Shown one piece after another: positions 44,325 to 53,600 of a stretch of 64,000 nt of DNA; the first letter of the stretch is position 1; the number at the start of each line of letters is the position of its first letter. This DNA is from Planomicrobium sp. YIM 101495 (GTDB lineage Bacteria > Bacillota > Bacilli > Bacillales_A > Planococcaceae): NCBI RefSeq assembly GCF_009707665.1, contig NZ_WLZW01000001.1, positions 1,054,001-1,118,000 on the forward strand, in the 5' to 3' direction. The position numbers were made by a program, and so were the translations under genes. The notes under the pieces were generated by a model. The model was not told where the DNA came from. It made no database searches and was given only the letters and a program-made list of their open reading frames with translations.

Positions 44325-45630
44325 CTTTTTGTTCATAGCCTGGCTTTCCAAGCAATTCGAACATATTCTGCTTATACAACTCCACGCCAGGCTGGTCGAA
44401 CGGGTTCACGCCGGATAAGTAGGCGCTCATCGCACAGGCTTTCATGAAGAAGTAGATCAAGTAGCCTGTATGGAAGTCATCCATGCGCTCGACTTCGAGT
44501 GAGATAACCGGCACGCCGCCTTCCATGTGGGCAAGTGCTGATGCTTTCAATGCTTCCATATTGACTTCGTGCAAGGTCTTATCCGCCAAATAATTCAAGC
44601 CGTCGTCGTTTTCTTCATCGAATGCGATGGTGCTTTCGTATTCGTCTTCGGCGAAGCTGACCATCGTTTCAAACAGGGAACGTCTGCCATCCTGAATAAA
44701 TTGGCCCAATGAATGAAGGTCCGTTGAGTAGACGACGGAAGCCGGGAAGATTCCTTTTCCTTGCTTGCCTTCACTTTCTCCGAACAGTTGCTTCCACCAT
44801 TCGTGGAAGTCCGACATAGCCGGCTCATAGCTCGCCAGGATTTCCATCGAATAGCCACGCAAGTTCAAAATCTGGCGATATGCTGCATAAAGGTAGGCGT
44901 CGTTTTCTTCGAGTGAAGGATTCGCGAGCTCTTTTTCTGCCTGAACGGCCCCTCTCAATAATTCACGGATATTTACACCGGCTACCGCGAGTGGCAATAG
45001 TCCGACCGCAGTCAAGACGGAATAACGTCCGCCGATATCACGTGGGATTTCGAATGACGTATAGCTATTCTTGTCCGTCGCTTTCCGGAGGGCGCCTTCC
45101 GATTCGTCCGTCGTCACGAAAATCCGCTCCGCCGCTTGTTCTCCGTACGTATCGTACATCCATTTCCGGATCGTCCGGAAAGCGATCGCCGGCTCTGTAG
45201 TCGTCCCGGATTTTGAAATGACGTTCACTGCGACATTTTTGCCTTTGATGTAGGAAAGGAGATCTTCCATGTAGCGGCTGCTCAAGTTTTGGCCCGCATA
45301 GATGATCTGGATCTGATCCAGTCCGAATGATGGGCGCAATAATTTCTTGATTGCTTTCGCACCTAAATACGAGCCGCCGATGCCGACAACGATCAGCACA
45401 TCCATCGTATTCCGGATGGATTCTGCAGTCGCTTCGATCCGCTCCAGCTCCGCTTCCGACATCTTCGATGGCCAATCAAGCCAGCCAAGGTATTCCGAAC
45501 CGGCTCCGGTACGCTCATGGATCCGGTCGTGGACCACTTCGACAAAATCCTGAAACGCATGGATTTCCTCTTTTTCGATGAAGCGATTAATATAAACTGT
45601 GTTTAATTTTACAATCGCTATGGTAATCAC
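44308..45630 (-). CDS. pgi: Glucose-6-phosphate isomerase
   Basis: Pgi interconverts glucose-6-phosphate and fructose-6-phosphate in glycolysis. The 440 residues include VVGIGGSYLGA (about 81-91), VISKSGTTTEPA (about 138-149), the catalytic Glu region and the C-terminal GVNPFDQPGVELYK with the catalytic lysine. The length is about ten residues under B. subtilis Pgi. The start is the least certain part: the GTG at 45630 has GAGG only a few bases upstream and no ATG is available, so a rare ATT start five codons in cannot be excluded. Confidence 0.95.
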   Translation of the reverse strand: MITIAIVKLNTVYINRFIEKEEIHAFQDFVEVVHDRIHERTGAGSEYLGWLDWPSKMSEAELERIEATAESIRNTMDVLIVVGIGGSYLGAKAIKKLLRPSFGLDQIQIIYAGQNLSSRYMEDLLSYIKGKNVAVNVISKSGTTTEPAIAFRTIRKWMYDTYGEQAAERIFVTTDESEGALRKATDKNSYTSFEIPRDIGGRYSVLTAVGLLPLAVAGVNIRELLRGAVQAEKELANPSLEENDAYLYAAYRQILNLRGYSMEILASYEPAMSDFHEWWKQLFGESEGKQGKGIFPASVVYSTDLHSLGQFIQDGRRSLFETMVSFAEDEYESTIAFDEENDDGLNYLADKTLHEVNMEALKASALAHMEGGVPVISLEVERMDDFHTGYLIYFFMKACAMSAYLSGVNPFDQPGVELYKQNMFELLGKPGYEQKEKPIK

Positions 45631-45711
45631 CGTCCTCTATAGAATGAATTTAATTTTACCATATCCATCGAAATTTAGGAGATGTTGTTTGGAAGATATT
45701 TGTCGATTTCA

Positions 45712-46020
45712 TCAGCTTCCATCATATCGAAATCGCTCCAGGTCTACTTTTCCATTCAATCCGATCACGATACCTTCACGTTCCAGTAGCTCCTTTTGCG
45801 TTTGGCCTGCTTCCATATCTTTCAGTGCGATTTCCCCTTTCGCATTGATGATCCGGTGCCACGGGAGCTGATATGCACGGCACATACTGTGAAGGATGCG
45901 TGCAACTTGCCGAGCACCACGTGCGTTCCCGGCCTCACCCGCAACCTGTCCATATGTCATGACTTTTCCTTCAGGGATGTTCTTGATGATGTTTAATACG
46001 TTCTTCGTATACTGTTCCAC
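45712..46020 (-). CDS. Alkyltransferase-like (ATL) protein, MGMT family
   Basis: A 102-residue protein with the C-terminal DNA-binding fold of O6-methylguanine-DNA methyltransferase. The catalytic cysteine motif PCHR is replaced by PWHR (Trp54), as in alkyltransferase-like proteins. These bind O6-alkylguanine without repairing it and hand it to nucleotide excision repair. The recognition helix RGARQVARIL (with the arginine finger) and TYGQVA are present. It is co-oriented with, and overlaps by 50 bases, the hypothetical gene upstream. Confidence 0.9.
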   Translation of the reverse strand: MEQYTKNVLNIIKNIPEGKVMTYGQVAGEAGNARGARQVARILHSMCRAYQLPWHRIINAKGEIALKDMEAGQTQKELLEREGIVIGLNGKVDLERFRYDGS

Positions 46021-46291
46021 GTCGACCTTCCTTCACTTTCCTCCGCTGCGATGTCGTTTCCGTTCCTAACGTCAAATGTCCTACTGTCTCCACTAACTCT
46101 TCGAACAGCAGATTCTTGCTCTCCATCCTGTAATCGGCTCGCCAGGAAACGAAAATCTCACGTGCGATTCCAAGGTGTTTTGCGCCTGATGTCGCATCCA
46201 TCCTTTTTTCCACACATAATTCCCGCATGATTTTACGTACGGATTTTTTATACTTTCTCTCCATTAAACCTTTATATTGCACATATTCCAA
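45971..46291 (-). CDS. Hypothetical basic protein, overlaps ATL gene
   Basis: I do not recognise this 106-residue protein. It is rich in Lys, Arg and Glu (MERKYKKSVRKIMREL near 9-24) and has a helix-turn-helix-like central stretch (ATSGAKHLGIAREIFVSWR). The start is taken as a TTG at 46291 because AAGGGGTGAT, an almost perfect ribosome binding site, stands 3 bases before it. The family-like start would be LEYVQYKG. The ATG at 46327 has no such site. The end overlaps the ATL gene by 50 bases. It could be a small DNA-binding protein; nothing proves that. Confidence 0.6.
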   Translation of the reverse strand: MEYVQYKGLMERKYKKSVRKIMRELCVEKRMDATSGAKHLGIAREIFVSWRADYRMESKNLLFEELVETVGHLTLGTETTSQRRKVKEGRRGTVYEERIKHHQEHP

Positions 46292-46333
46292 GTCATCACC
46301 CCTTTTCAAGCTATCAACCCCGTTCATCGATGC

Positions 46334-47314
46334 TCAATTGTTTCGATATCTACGAATCATTTCACTCTCGCTCTCAGGCACCAATCTTCTGAAAGTCGGA
46401 TGATCGAAGATTTTTCGACCGATATAAAATTCCCGTGCGCTTTCAGGACTCAAGTTTTTCTTGAGGAAAGACTCTTGTAATTCATCCAGTTGATCATCGC
46501 CACCGATATGGAAGTTGTCAAAATCATTTTCTATCGCCCAGTCACTGATTGTCAGCAATAGCTGCTCCATTGCCGGCTCCCCTTCTTTCCCTAAAGAACC
46601 CTCGACAAGCAGGAATAATTTGCGATCGGATGCAAGCACGTAGCTTGCTGCCATTAATTTTTCGCCCTTATATGCCCCGAACAGATGGAGATCCGGGCCG
46701 AATGCACTGACCAATGTTTCAAAATAATCGTTCGTAAAAAAATAAAAACTATGCGTTTTTTCCCTACGCCGTATGGTGGAGTAATACAAGATGAGAAATT
46801 CAAATAGATGCCGGACCGTTCCCAGCTTTTTCACAAAAATCGTGGCGTCCTTCTTTCGCTCCGTCATTGCAGCCCCAAGGTCAAGTGTGTAAGTTTCGTA
46901 GACCGGATAAAGGTCCAGCTCTTCCGAAAAATATGCAACATTGCCGGTCAATGGATGAAACCGGATATACTCGGCGATAATCCGTTCTTGCCTGCAGTAA
47001 TCCACAAAGGCCGCACGGAAACTCGCTGTCAACTCTGCCAGGTCATTTCTGTTGTTCATTAACGGACCGCCATAACCGAAAGGCGTTGTAATATCATAAA
47101 ATTCAAGGTCCTCGTCATCTTTCAGTTTCCTTTTGATGAACGGATACGCAACTTCTCCCCACTGTCCCTTGAAATAAAAGAGCAAAGCCTCTCCCGGATC
47201 CAATTTCAAGGCGCTCTGAAAATAATCAGGTGTATAGAACACATCCGCTTCCAGGAATAAACAAAGGACCTGCCGCCAGCGTTCCGCATTTTTCAAGGAT
47301 ACTATCTCATACAT
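46334..47314 (-). CDS. FemAB/GNAT-like acyltransferase
   Basis: A 326-residue protein of the FemAB-like acetyltransferase group (two GNAT-type halves). The N-terminal half has DITTPFGYGGPL (about 73-84). The second half has HLFGAYKGEKLMAASYVL and FHIGGDDQLD, as in enzymes that modify peptidoglycan precursors or capsule sugars. Specificity is unknown. AGGGGG precedes the ATG by 7 bases. The Wzz-like gene lies 26 bases upstream in the same direction, so both probably serve a surface polysaccharide. Confidence 0.82.
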   Translation of the reverse strand: MYEIVSLKNAERWRQVLCLFLEADVFYTPDYFQSALKLDPGEALLFYFKGQWGEVAYPFIKRKLKDDEDLEFYDITTPFGYGGPLMNNRNDLAELTASFRAAFVDYCRQERIIAEYIRFHPLTGNVAYFSEELDLYPVYETYTLDLGAAMTERKKDATIFVKKLGTVRHLFEFLILYYSTIRRREKTHSFYFFTNDYFETLVSAFGPDLHLFGAYKGEKLMAASYVLASDRKLFLLVEGSLGKEGEPAMEQLLLTISDWAIENDFDNFHIGGDDQLDELQESFLKKNLSPESAREFYIGRKIFDHPTFRRLVPESESEMIRRYRNN

Positions 47315-47340
47315 CGGCTACCCCCTGCTCTCTTTGAAAA

Positions 47341-47997
47341 TCATTTGAACACTGTTTGCAGTTCCCCGCTTCCTTCCGGTCCTTCATCAGTCAATTTCGA
47401 ATAAGTACTTCTCATTTCCAGCAGCAACAATAAAAGAACGGGGAACAAGACTGCTATGAAAACGGCCACTGCCATAGAAACTAAAACAAGCTCCTGGAAA
47501 ATAGAAGAAAGACTCGATTTTTCAGCAGGGATGAATAAAATATTGTCCACCTTCAGTTTGCTACTAATCTCTTCCATCCCTGCAAGCGCGACCGTATCGG
47601 CAATCTCCACCGAGAGCCGTTCATCAGGATGACGGACCTTGATCTTCAATAGATGCGAGGACTCCTGATAGTTTACATCTATTCGTCCATACAATTCTGT
47701 GACAGTGAAAGGAAGGGCCAGCTGTGAAATCGTCTTCTCCAGCACTTGCTTGCTTTTCATCAATAAGGTGTAAGCTTCAGCGACTTTCGGATCCTTCTTC
47801 TCGAACGGCAGCAGTCGATCGTGTTCATCAGCATTTCCAACCAAATGCAATTGGCTTATTGCTTCGTAATCACTCACAGTAATCAAAAACAATGGCAGTC
47901 CCATCAGCAGCAATGACAATAACATGGAAGCCAAGGCGACTTTCTTCTTGCTGATCAGCGCTTTTTTTAATCGCTGAAGAAAACATGTCTTCTGCAT
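47341..47997 (-). CDS. Wzz-like polysaccharide chain-length/co-polymerase protein
   Basis: A 218-residue membrane protein with two helices (about 22-42 and 171-195) around an extracytoplasmic segment, and short basic ends. This is the plan of Wzz/CapA chain-length regulators without a kinase domain. The external part includes KSKQVLEKTISQLALP and the family's IKVRHPDERLSVEIADTV. The expected proline-rich motif before the second helix is not evident, so the call is structural. No glycosyltransferases or polymerase are nearby. AAAGGGTG serves as ribosome binding site. Confidence 0.75.
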   Translation of the reverse strand: MQKTCFLQRLKKALISKKKVALASMLLSLLLMGLPLFLITVSDYEAISQLHLVGNADEHDRLLPFEKKDPKVAEAYTLLMKSKQVLEKTISQLALPFTVTELYGRIDVNYQESSHLLKIKVRHPDERLSVEIADTVALAGMEEISSKLKVDNILFIPAEKSSLSSIFQELVLVSMAVAVFIAVLFPVLLLLLLEMRSTYSKLTDEGPEGSGELQTVFK

Positions 47998-48190
47998 AAC
48001 TCATTCACCCTTTGTTTAGTTTTTAAAAATTCTGATAATAGTTAGTTCATTTATATCACACTTAAATGGTTCTTTCTACACTTTTCAATGAATATTTAAA
48101 TTATTTTTTTATTTTCTAATAGTCATTAAGTCCTTTCTACTAAATAAAATAAATGTATAGTCTCCCTATCTTGATTTTTCGCACAAAAAA

Positions 48191-48209
48191 ACTCCCCATC
48201 AAGAGGAGT
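48191..48209 (-). terminator. Terminator of the winged-helix gene
   Basis: A short stem (ACTCC ... GGAGT) is followed on the minus strand by a run of T (TTTTTTTG). Confidence 0.6.
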
Positions 48210-48222
48210 CAGTTTCATTATT

Positions 48223-48522
48223 TTATAATTCTACTAATCCGATAATGCCATTTCTTCTATAAATGATTTGTTTTTTCTCCATGGTTTTCAAAACTTTTGT
48301 CAAGGTCTGGTGGGGAATATTAAGATCTTCCGTGATTTCACGGATCGTTTTAAAAAGAACCCCCTCATCAGAAGCATGTTCTAAAAAGTAATGGATGAAA
48401 TTCTCAGCTGTTACATAAAGTTTTTGATTTCCTTCTGCAAAACATTCCGTGCATTCACTGATTATTTTCTGTTCCGTGAATGGACGAAGTTGTTCTTCAG
48501 GTCCTTTTTTCAAAGATAGCAT
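48223..48522 (-). CDS. Winged-helix DNA-binding protein
   Basis: A 99-residue protein with an N-terminal cysteine-containing region (SECTECFAEG) and a winged helix at about 50-97: TIREITEDLNIPHQTLTKVLKTMEKK, then IIYRRNGIIGL as wing. It looks like the C-terminal domain of Crp/Fnr or RepL-type regulators without their sensor part. GGAGGTGG stands 6 bases before the ATG at 48522; a 15-codon extension is rejected. It may control the adjacent Wzz/FemAB-like genes, but there is no direct evidence. Confidence 0.75.
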   Translation of the reverse strand: MLSLKKGPEEQLRPFTEQKIISECTECFAEGNQKLYVTAENFIHYFLEHASDEGVLFKTIREITEDLNIPHQTLTKVLKTMEKKQIIYRRNGIIGLVEL

Positions 48523-48742
48523 ATGTCTCCACCTCCGATATGCACGCATATTTGAAGTTCTATTCACTTTATACCCTTTTTGCAGGACATTATACCGCCA
48601 AAATGTAAATTTATACGAGTATTTTCTTCACAATCCCCAAAACAACTAACTTTTCGGAAACTTTCTCCACGAACCATTTTGAATGGCTGCATTGATGGGT
48701 ATACTAAGAGCGATGAAGTTTTTTTAAACAGAGGAGGAATTC

Positions 48743-50170
48743 ATGTTGGACGGCAAACATTACATTAATGGTGAATGGTTATCAAGCGGCGATGGCGTGA
48801 TTGAAGTGAAAAATCCGGCGACCGGCGAATTATTCGGTACGGTTCCGAACGGCGGAAAGGATGAAGCGACACGTGCAGTGGAAGCCGCTGCTGCAGCATT
48901 TCCCGAATGGAGCCGCAAGACGGTGTATGAGCGTAGCGCCCTGTTGATGAAATGGCACGATTTGCTGCTTGAACAGAAAGAGGAAATCGGCCGGATCTTG
49001 ACGATGGAGATGGGAAAACCGCTCTCTGAAGCAATCGGCGAAGTTGAATATTCCGCTTCGTTCGTCCATTGGTTCGCTGAAGAAGCGAAACGGATGTACG
49101 GCCGCACAATCCCGGCAAGTAAAGAAGGAAAACGTATTCAAGTGAACAAGCAGCCTGTTGGCGTTGTCGCATCGATTACGCCTTGGAACTTCCCTGCTGC
49201 GATGATCGCGCGGAAGATTGCCCCTGCTCTCGCGACTGGTTGTACATTTGTTGCGAAACCAGCAAAATTAACGCCACTTACGGCAGTGAAAATGGTCGAG
49301 CTTGCTGAACAAGCAGGATTCCCGAAAGGTGTTATTAACCTTGTCACGGGAAGTGCGAGCGCAATCGGCGAAGTGTTCACGACACATCCAGATATCCGCA
49401 AGCTGACATTCACCGGCTCGACTGAAATCGGAAAAGAGCTGATGAAGCAGTCTTCCGAGCGGATGTTGAACTTGTCTCTTGAACTTGGTGGCCATGCGCC
49501 GATTATCGTCTTGGAGGATGCCGATCTTGATTTGGCAGTCGCTGGCACGATGGCTTCGAAATTCCGCAACGCCGGACAAACGTGCGTCTGTGGGAACCGT
49601 ATTTATGTACAGGAAAGCATTTTGGATGAATTTACAGAGAAGCTTGCACAAGCAGCTGGGAAATTGAAGGTCGGGAACGGTTTGGATGAAGGTGTCGAAA
49701 TCGGGCCATTAGTTGACCAAGGCGGCTACGAGAAAGTCGATCAGCATGTACGCGATGCAGTCGACAAAGGCGCGAAAATTGTCGTCGGTGGCGAAGGGAA
49801 GGCGGAGAACGGCTCTTACTTCTACAACCCGACCGTCTTGAGCGGCGCAAGCTCAGACATGCTCGTAATGAACGAAGAAACATTCGGCCCTGTTGCTCCT
49901 GTCATGCCGTTCAAGACAGATGAAGAAGCAGTGAAGTTAGCCAATGATACGAGATTCGGTCTTGCTGCTTACTTCTTTACGGAAAGCATGTCACGTGGCA
50001 CGTACCTTGCGGAGAATCTCGAGTATGGAATCGTCGGCTGGAACGACGGTGCTCCTTCCACTGCACAAGCACCATTTGGCGGGATGAAGGAAAGCGGCAT
50101 CGGCAGAGAAGGCGGACAAGAAGGGCTCGAAGCTTTTCTGGAGACCAAATATATTTCGATCCAAGTTTAA
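48743..50170 (+). CDS. gabD: NAD(P)-dependent succinate-semialdehyde dehydrogenase-like aldehyde dehydrogenase
   Basis: This is a 475-residue aldehyde dehydrogenase. The catalytic Cys281 is in GQTCVCGNR and the general base Glu247 in LELGGHAP. The nucleotide-binding TGSTEIGKEL is at about 230-239. Overall it fits GabD, which oxidises succinic semialdehyde to succinate at the end of the GABA shunt: ITPWNFPAAMIARKIAPALA is typical. No GABA transaminase is nearby, so the physiological aldehyde is not certain. AGGAGG precedes the ATG, and its own terminator follows. Confidence 0.88.
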   Translation: MLDGKHYINGEWLSSGDGVIEVKNPATGELFGTVPNGGKDEATRAVEAAAAAFPEWSRKTVYERSALLMKWHDLLLEQKEEIGRILTMEMGKPLSEAIGEVEYSASFVHWFAEEAKRMYGRTIPASKEGKRIQVNKQPVGVVASITPWNFPAAMIARKIAPALATGCTFVAKPAKLTPLTAVKMVELAEQAGFPKGVINLVTGSASAIGEVFTTHPDIRKLTFTGSTEIGKELMKQSSERMLNLSLELGGHAPIIVLEDADLDLAVAGTMASKFRNAGQTCVCGNRIYVQESILDEFTEKLAQAAGKLKVGNGLDEGVEIGPLVDQGGYEKVDQHVRDAVDKGAKIVVGGEGKAENGSYFYNPTVLSGASSDMLVMNEETFGPVAPVMPFKTDEEAVKLANDTRFGLAAYFFTESMSRGTYLAENLEYGIVGWNDGAPSTAQAPFGGMKESGIGREGGQEGLEAFLETKYISIQV

Positions 50171-50173
50171 TCT

Positions 50174-50208
50174 AAAAGAGAACGAGCCGCTGCTCGTTCT
50201 CTTTTTTT
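50174..50208. terminator. Terminator between gabD and thrB
   Basis: A 14-bp perfect stem (AAAAGAGAACGAGC ... GCTCGTTCTCTTTT) with a CGCT loop, followed by TTT; it can serve both convergent genes. Confidence 0.92.
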
Positions 50209-50217
50209 GCATTGCAC

Positions 50218-51123
50218 TTATCCTATTTTCTCAGATACTTGAACGCCTTCATCTGATGGCGACAAAGCAAGCGAGTGGTACGCCGGAAAAAGAAGCATTA
50301 ATTTTTCCGCCAATGACTTCCCTTCGCCTTCTCTACACAACACGAAAATCGACGGGCCTGCTCCGCTGATGGCACTGCCATATGCACCGTATTCACGACA
50401 AGCATTCCTGATTTCATCAAAGTTCGAGAATTGGACGCTCCGGTACGGCTCATGGAATGCATCACACTCCATCATTTCGCCTGCAAGCTCCCAATCATTC
50501 AGTGCAGCTGCTGTACAAAACATATTCGCTGCAGCGCTGCTTTGGATCGCATCAGCATAAACCAACTTTTCTGGCAGTAAGTCTCTCGATTCTTTCGTCG
50601 ATAGCACCGTCTGCGGGACGAGTAGCACCGCTTCGACACCCTTCACGGGGACGCGGATAACTGACACTTCTTCCCCTTGTCCGATCGACACCGTCAAGCC
50701 GCCCATGATGGAAGCCGAGACATTGTCCGGGTGGCCTTCCAGCATGCAACCGATCTGGGTCTTTTCATCCGCAGAAAGCTTCAAGTCAAGCACGTAATCT
50801 GCGAGTTCGATCCCTCCGGCAATTGCGGAAGCACTGCTACCAAGCCCCCGACCAAGTGGAATATCCGTCTCGACGACGAGCTGGACAGGCGGTAGTTCCT
50901 TACCGTACTGTACAGCCGTCGTACGCGCCGCCTTGAAAATCAAATTGCTCTCTACATCATCAAACTGCTTGTAGTCTTGATGCTCATAGCTGATTGCGGA
51001 TATTTCCGCAGCCCTCACATGAATCGTCATGTACAAGCCGAGCGCTAGTCCGAGTGAATCGAAACCAGGGCCAAGATTCGCTGTCGAAGCCGGTACTTTT
51101 ATGGAGAATTCGTTCACACTCAT
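50218..51123 (-). CDS. thrB: Homoserine kinase
   Basis: ThrB phosphorylates homoserine on the way to threonine. The 301 residues are GHMP kinase: [16 protein letters not shown] at about 9-24, the ATP loop [16 protein letters not shown] at about 88-103, and a third motif [13 protein letters not shown] near 250. The ATG at 51123 overlaps the thrC stop (ATGA). It is the last gene of hom-thrC-thrB, and a terminator follows. Confidence 0.97.
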   Translation of the reverse strand: MSVNEFSIKVPASTANLGPGFDSLGLALGLYMTIHVRAAEISAISYEHQDYKQFDDVESNLIFKAARTTAVQYGKELPPVQLVVETDIPLGRGLGSSASAIAGGIELADYVLDLKLSADEKTQIGCMLEGHPDNVSASIMGGLTVSIGQGEEVSVIRVPVKGVEAVLLVPQTVLSTKESRDLLPEKLVYADAIQSSAAANMFCTAAALNDWELAGEMMECDAFHEPYRSVQFSNFDEIRNACREYGAYGSAISGAGPSIFVLCREGEGKSLAEKLMLLFPAYHSLALSPSDEGVQVSEKIG

Positions 51124-52181
51124 GATTTCGCTGTTTCCTTCAACGATTCCCAAAACGCAGCCAAATCTTCCGGTGCAATTTGTTTGACGTCTTTATTGAC
51201 CGAAATTGCTGTATCAGGATCTTTCAATCCATTCCCTGTCAGGACAGCAACAACCGTCGCGCCTTTTTGGATCGACCCGTTCTTCACTCCATCATGGACA
51301 CCTGCAATCGATGCACATGAAGCAGGCTCTGCGAAGATCCCTTCTCTGCTCGCAAGCAGTTGGTAAGCAGCAAGCAACTCATCATCGGTGCGGGACAAGA
51401 TGTTCCCTTTCGATTCTTCCAGCGCAGTAAGAGCCGTCTTCCAGCTTGCTGGGTTCCCGATGCGGATTGCCGTTGCAACTGTCTCAGGCTCTTCAAATAC
51501 GCGGCCTTCAACGATCGGTGCAGCACCAGCTGCTTGAACACCTAATAGTTCGGGCTTATCAGCACCTTGCTTTTCAGCGTACTCTTTGAAGCCTTTCCAA
51601 GCTGCTGAAATGTTCCCGGCGTTTCCGACCGGTAAAGCAAACAGATCCGGCACGCGGCCTAATTGTGAAATGACTTCCAGGGCAATCGTCTTCTGGCCTT
51701 CGATGCGGTATGGATTGACCGAGTTGACGAGCGCGACGCCCGGTTCTTCTCCAATTTCACGGACCATCCGGAGTGCTTCGTCGAAGTTCCCTGGAATCTC
51801 CACGATTTCCGCTCCGTACATTTTCGCCTGCGCTAGCTTTCCGAGGGCGATGCGGCCTTCCGGAATGACAACGACTGTACGCATCCCAGCACGTGCGCCG
51901 TATGCAGCTGCTGAAGCGGATGTGTTCCCTGTCGAAGCACAGACAAGTACTTTCTTGCCTTCTTCTTTCGCTTTTGCGACAGCCATGACCATTCCACGGT
52001 CTTTGAACGATCCGGTCGGATTAGCCCCTTCCACTTTCACGTACAAGTCGATCCCCCACTCTTCCGACAAGTTCTCTAGACGAATCAGTGGTGTATTCCC
52101 CTCTTGTAGTGTCAGTGCAGGTGTCTCTTCCGTCACCGGTAACCATTCTTTGAATTCCTCGATTAGTCCTTGCCATCTCAT
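51120..52181 (-). CDS. thrC: Threonine synthase
   Basis: ThrC converts O-phosphohomoserine to threonine using PLP. At 353 residues it is of the short Gram-positive type. The PLP lysine is in GSFKDRGM (about 56-63), the phosphate-binding loop is [18 protein letters not shown], and [12 protein letters not shown] lies in the second domain. It overlaps hom by 4 bases upstream and thrB by 4 downstream, so all three are translationally coupled. Confidence 0.97.
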   Translation of the reverse strand: MRWQGLIEEFKEWLPVTEETPALTLQEGNTPLIRLENLSEEWGIDLYVKVEGANPTGSFKDRGMVMAVAKAKEEGKKVLVCASTGNTSASAAAYGARAGMRTVVVIPEGRIALGKLAQAKMYGAEIVEIPGNFDEALRMVREIGEEPGVALVNSVNPYRIEGQKTIALEVISQLGRVPDLFALPVGNAGNISAAWKGFKEYAEKQGADKPELLGVQAAGAAPIVEGRVFEEPETVATAIRIGNPASWKTALTALEESKGNILSRTDDELLAAYQLLASREGIFAEPASCASIAGVHDGVKNGSIQKGATVVAVLTGNGLKDPDTAISVNKDVKQIAPEDLAAFWESLKETAKS

Positions 52182-53470
52182 AATGTGTCCTCTCCTTCGA
52201 TGCGATAGTGGCTGAGTACTTCAGCGTGCTGTTCAAGCTGTTCCATAATGTCTAAATGTTGTTTCCGTGAAATCGAATGCGTCAGTAAAATCAGTTCCGC
52301 TTTGCCTGCTTGTTCCGCCGGCTCCTGGATCACTGATCTCAAGCTCGCACCGCTTCCACTGTAAATTGCCGTCAGCTTCGTCAATACGCCTACTTCGTCT
52401 TCTACTAGCAGACGGTGGAAGTACTGTGAATAACGAAGCTCCGGCGATTTCACGCGGTAGTCATACTGCAAATCGTGCGGGCGTTTGCCGCTGACGCCGA
52501 GAAGCAGACTACGGCAAGCTTCGATGATATCTGAAACGACAGATGTCGCTGTCGGTAGTGATCCAGCACCTGGTCCGTAAAGCATTGTCTCACCGACTGC
52601 ATCTCCGTGGATGTACACTGCGTTGTATTCATTATGTACTCCGGCAAGCGGATGGCTTTGCTTCATGAACACTGGCTCAACACTCATCTCGATGCCTTCT
52701 TCATCTGCTTTCGATGTTCCGAGCATTTTGATCGTATAGCCAAGTCGCGATGCGATCTCCATATCTCCGTTGCGGATTTCTTTCATCCCCCGGACAAAGA
52801 CATCTTCAAGACGGGCCGCAGACGAATATGCCAGCGACGACAAGATCGTGATCTTTCTCGCTGCGTCCAGTCCATCGACGTCCGCACTCGGATCTGCTTC
52901 TGCATATCCGAGTTCTGTCGCTTTCGCCAGCGCTTCGTCGTAAGTCATGCCTTCCTGGTCCATCTTCGTCAATATGTAGTTGGTCGTGCCGTTGACGATG
53001 CCCATCAATGCAGAGATGCGATCGGACGCCAATCCGTCTTCCAATGTACGGATGATCGGAATGCCGCCTGCAACACTTGCTTCATAGAAGAGATCACATT
53101 GCTTTTCATCTGCCAGCTTCAGTAGCGGCTGACCGTACATCGCCATGACATCTTTGTTTGCAGTGACGACTTGCTTCCCTGCTTTTAAGGCACGTTCTAT
53201 AGCGTCATGTGCTTCCTCAATGCCCCCCATCACTTCAACAATGATCTGAATAGAAGGATCATCGAGAATTTCTTCCATGCTTGTCGTGAAAACGGATGGA
53301 TCCAAATCGGTATCGCGTTGCTTGTCCAAGTTTTTCACCAATACTTTACTGATCGATACTTTTGCACCGAGTTTATGCTGCATACTTTCCCGATGATTCT
53401 CAATGATTTTCGCTACACCGCTTCCTACTGTACCTAAGCCTAGCAGCCCGATTGATATTTCTCGATTCAT
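52178..53470 (-). CDS. hom: Homoserine dehydrogenase
   Basis: Hom reduces aspartate semialdehyde to homoserine, the branch to threonine and methionine. The 430 residues consist of a Rossmann domain ([12 protein letters not shown] at about 8-19), the catalytic core ([14 protein letters not shown] near 155; AYADPS-type [13 protein letters not shown]) and a C-terminal ACT domain (about 350-425) for threonine feedback. It is the first gene of hom-thrC-thrB. Divergent aspartate kinase lies 130 bases away. No leader peptide or riboswitch was seen. Confidence 0.97.
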   Translation of the reverse strand: MNREISIGLLGLGTVGSGVAKIIENHRESMQHKLGAKVSISKVLVKNLDKQRDTDLDPSVFTTSMEEILDDPSIQIIVEVMGGIEEAHDAIERALKAGKQVVTANKDVMAMYGQPLLKLADEKQCDLFYEASVAGGIPIIRTLEDGLASDRISALMGIVNGTTNYILTKMDQEGMTYDEALAKATELGYAEADPSADVDGLDAARKITILSSLAYSSAARLEDVFVRGMKEIRNGDMEIASRLGYTIKMLGTSKADEEGIEMSVEPVFMKQSHPLAGVHNEYNAVYIHGDAVGETMLYGPGAGSLPTATSVVSDIIEACRSLLLGVSGKRPHDLQYDYRVKSPELRYSQYFHRLLVEDEVGVLTKLTAIYSGSGASLRSVIQEPAEQAGKAELILLTHSISRKQHLDIMEQLEQHAEVLSHYRIEGEDTL

Positions 53471-53600
53471 TCAAAAACGCCTCCAGTAAATGTTCTCTCT
53501 AAAAAAACAGTTGTATTTCCAATAAAGACATTATAGTATTATATTAGTTCCGAAACAAGTGAAAAGCGAAAATATTCGAAAGATGGGATTTGATTATTTT

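Noticed and set aside
48223-48522. A plasmid RepL-type replication protein.
   Set aside because: Only the winged-helix part is similar; there are no origin repeats or other plasmid genes, so a general DNA-binding label was kept.
53471-53600. Lysine riboswitch, threonine attenuator or T-box between hom and the aspartate kinase gene.
   Set aside because: The interval is too short for a lysine riboswitch, has no T-box core and shows no leader peptide with Thr or Ile runs.
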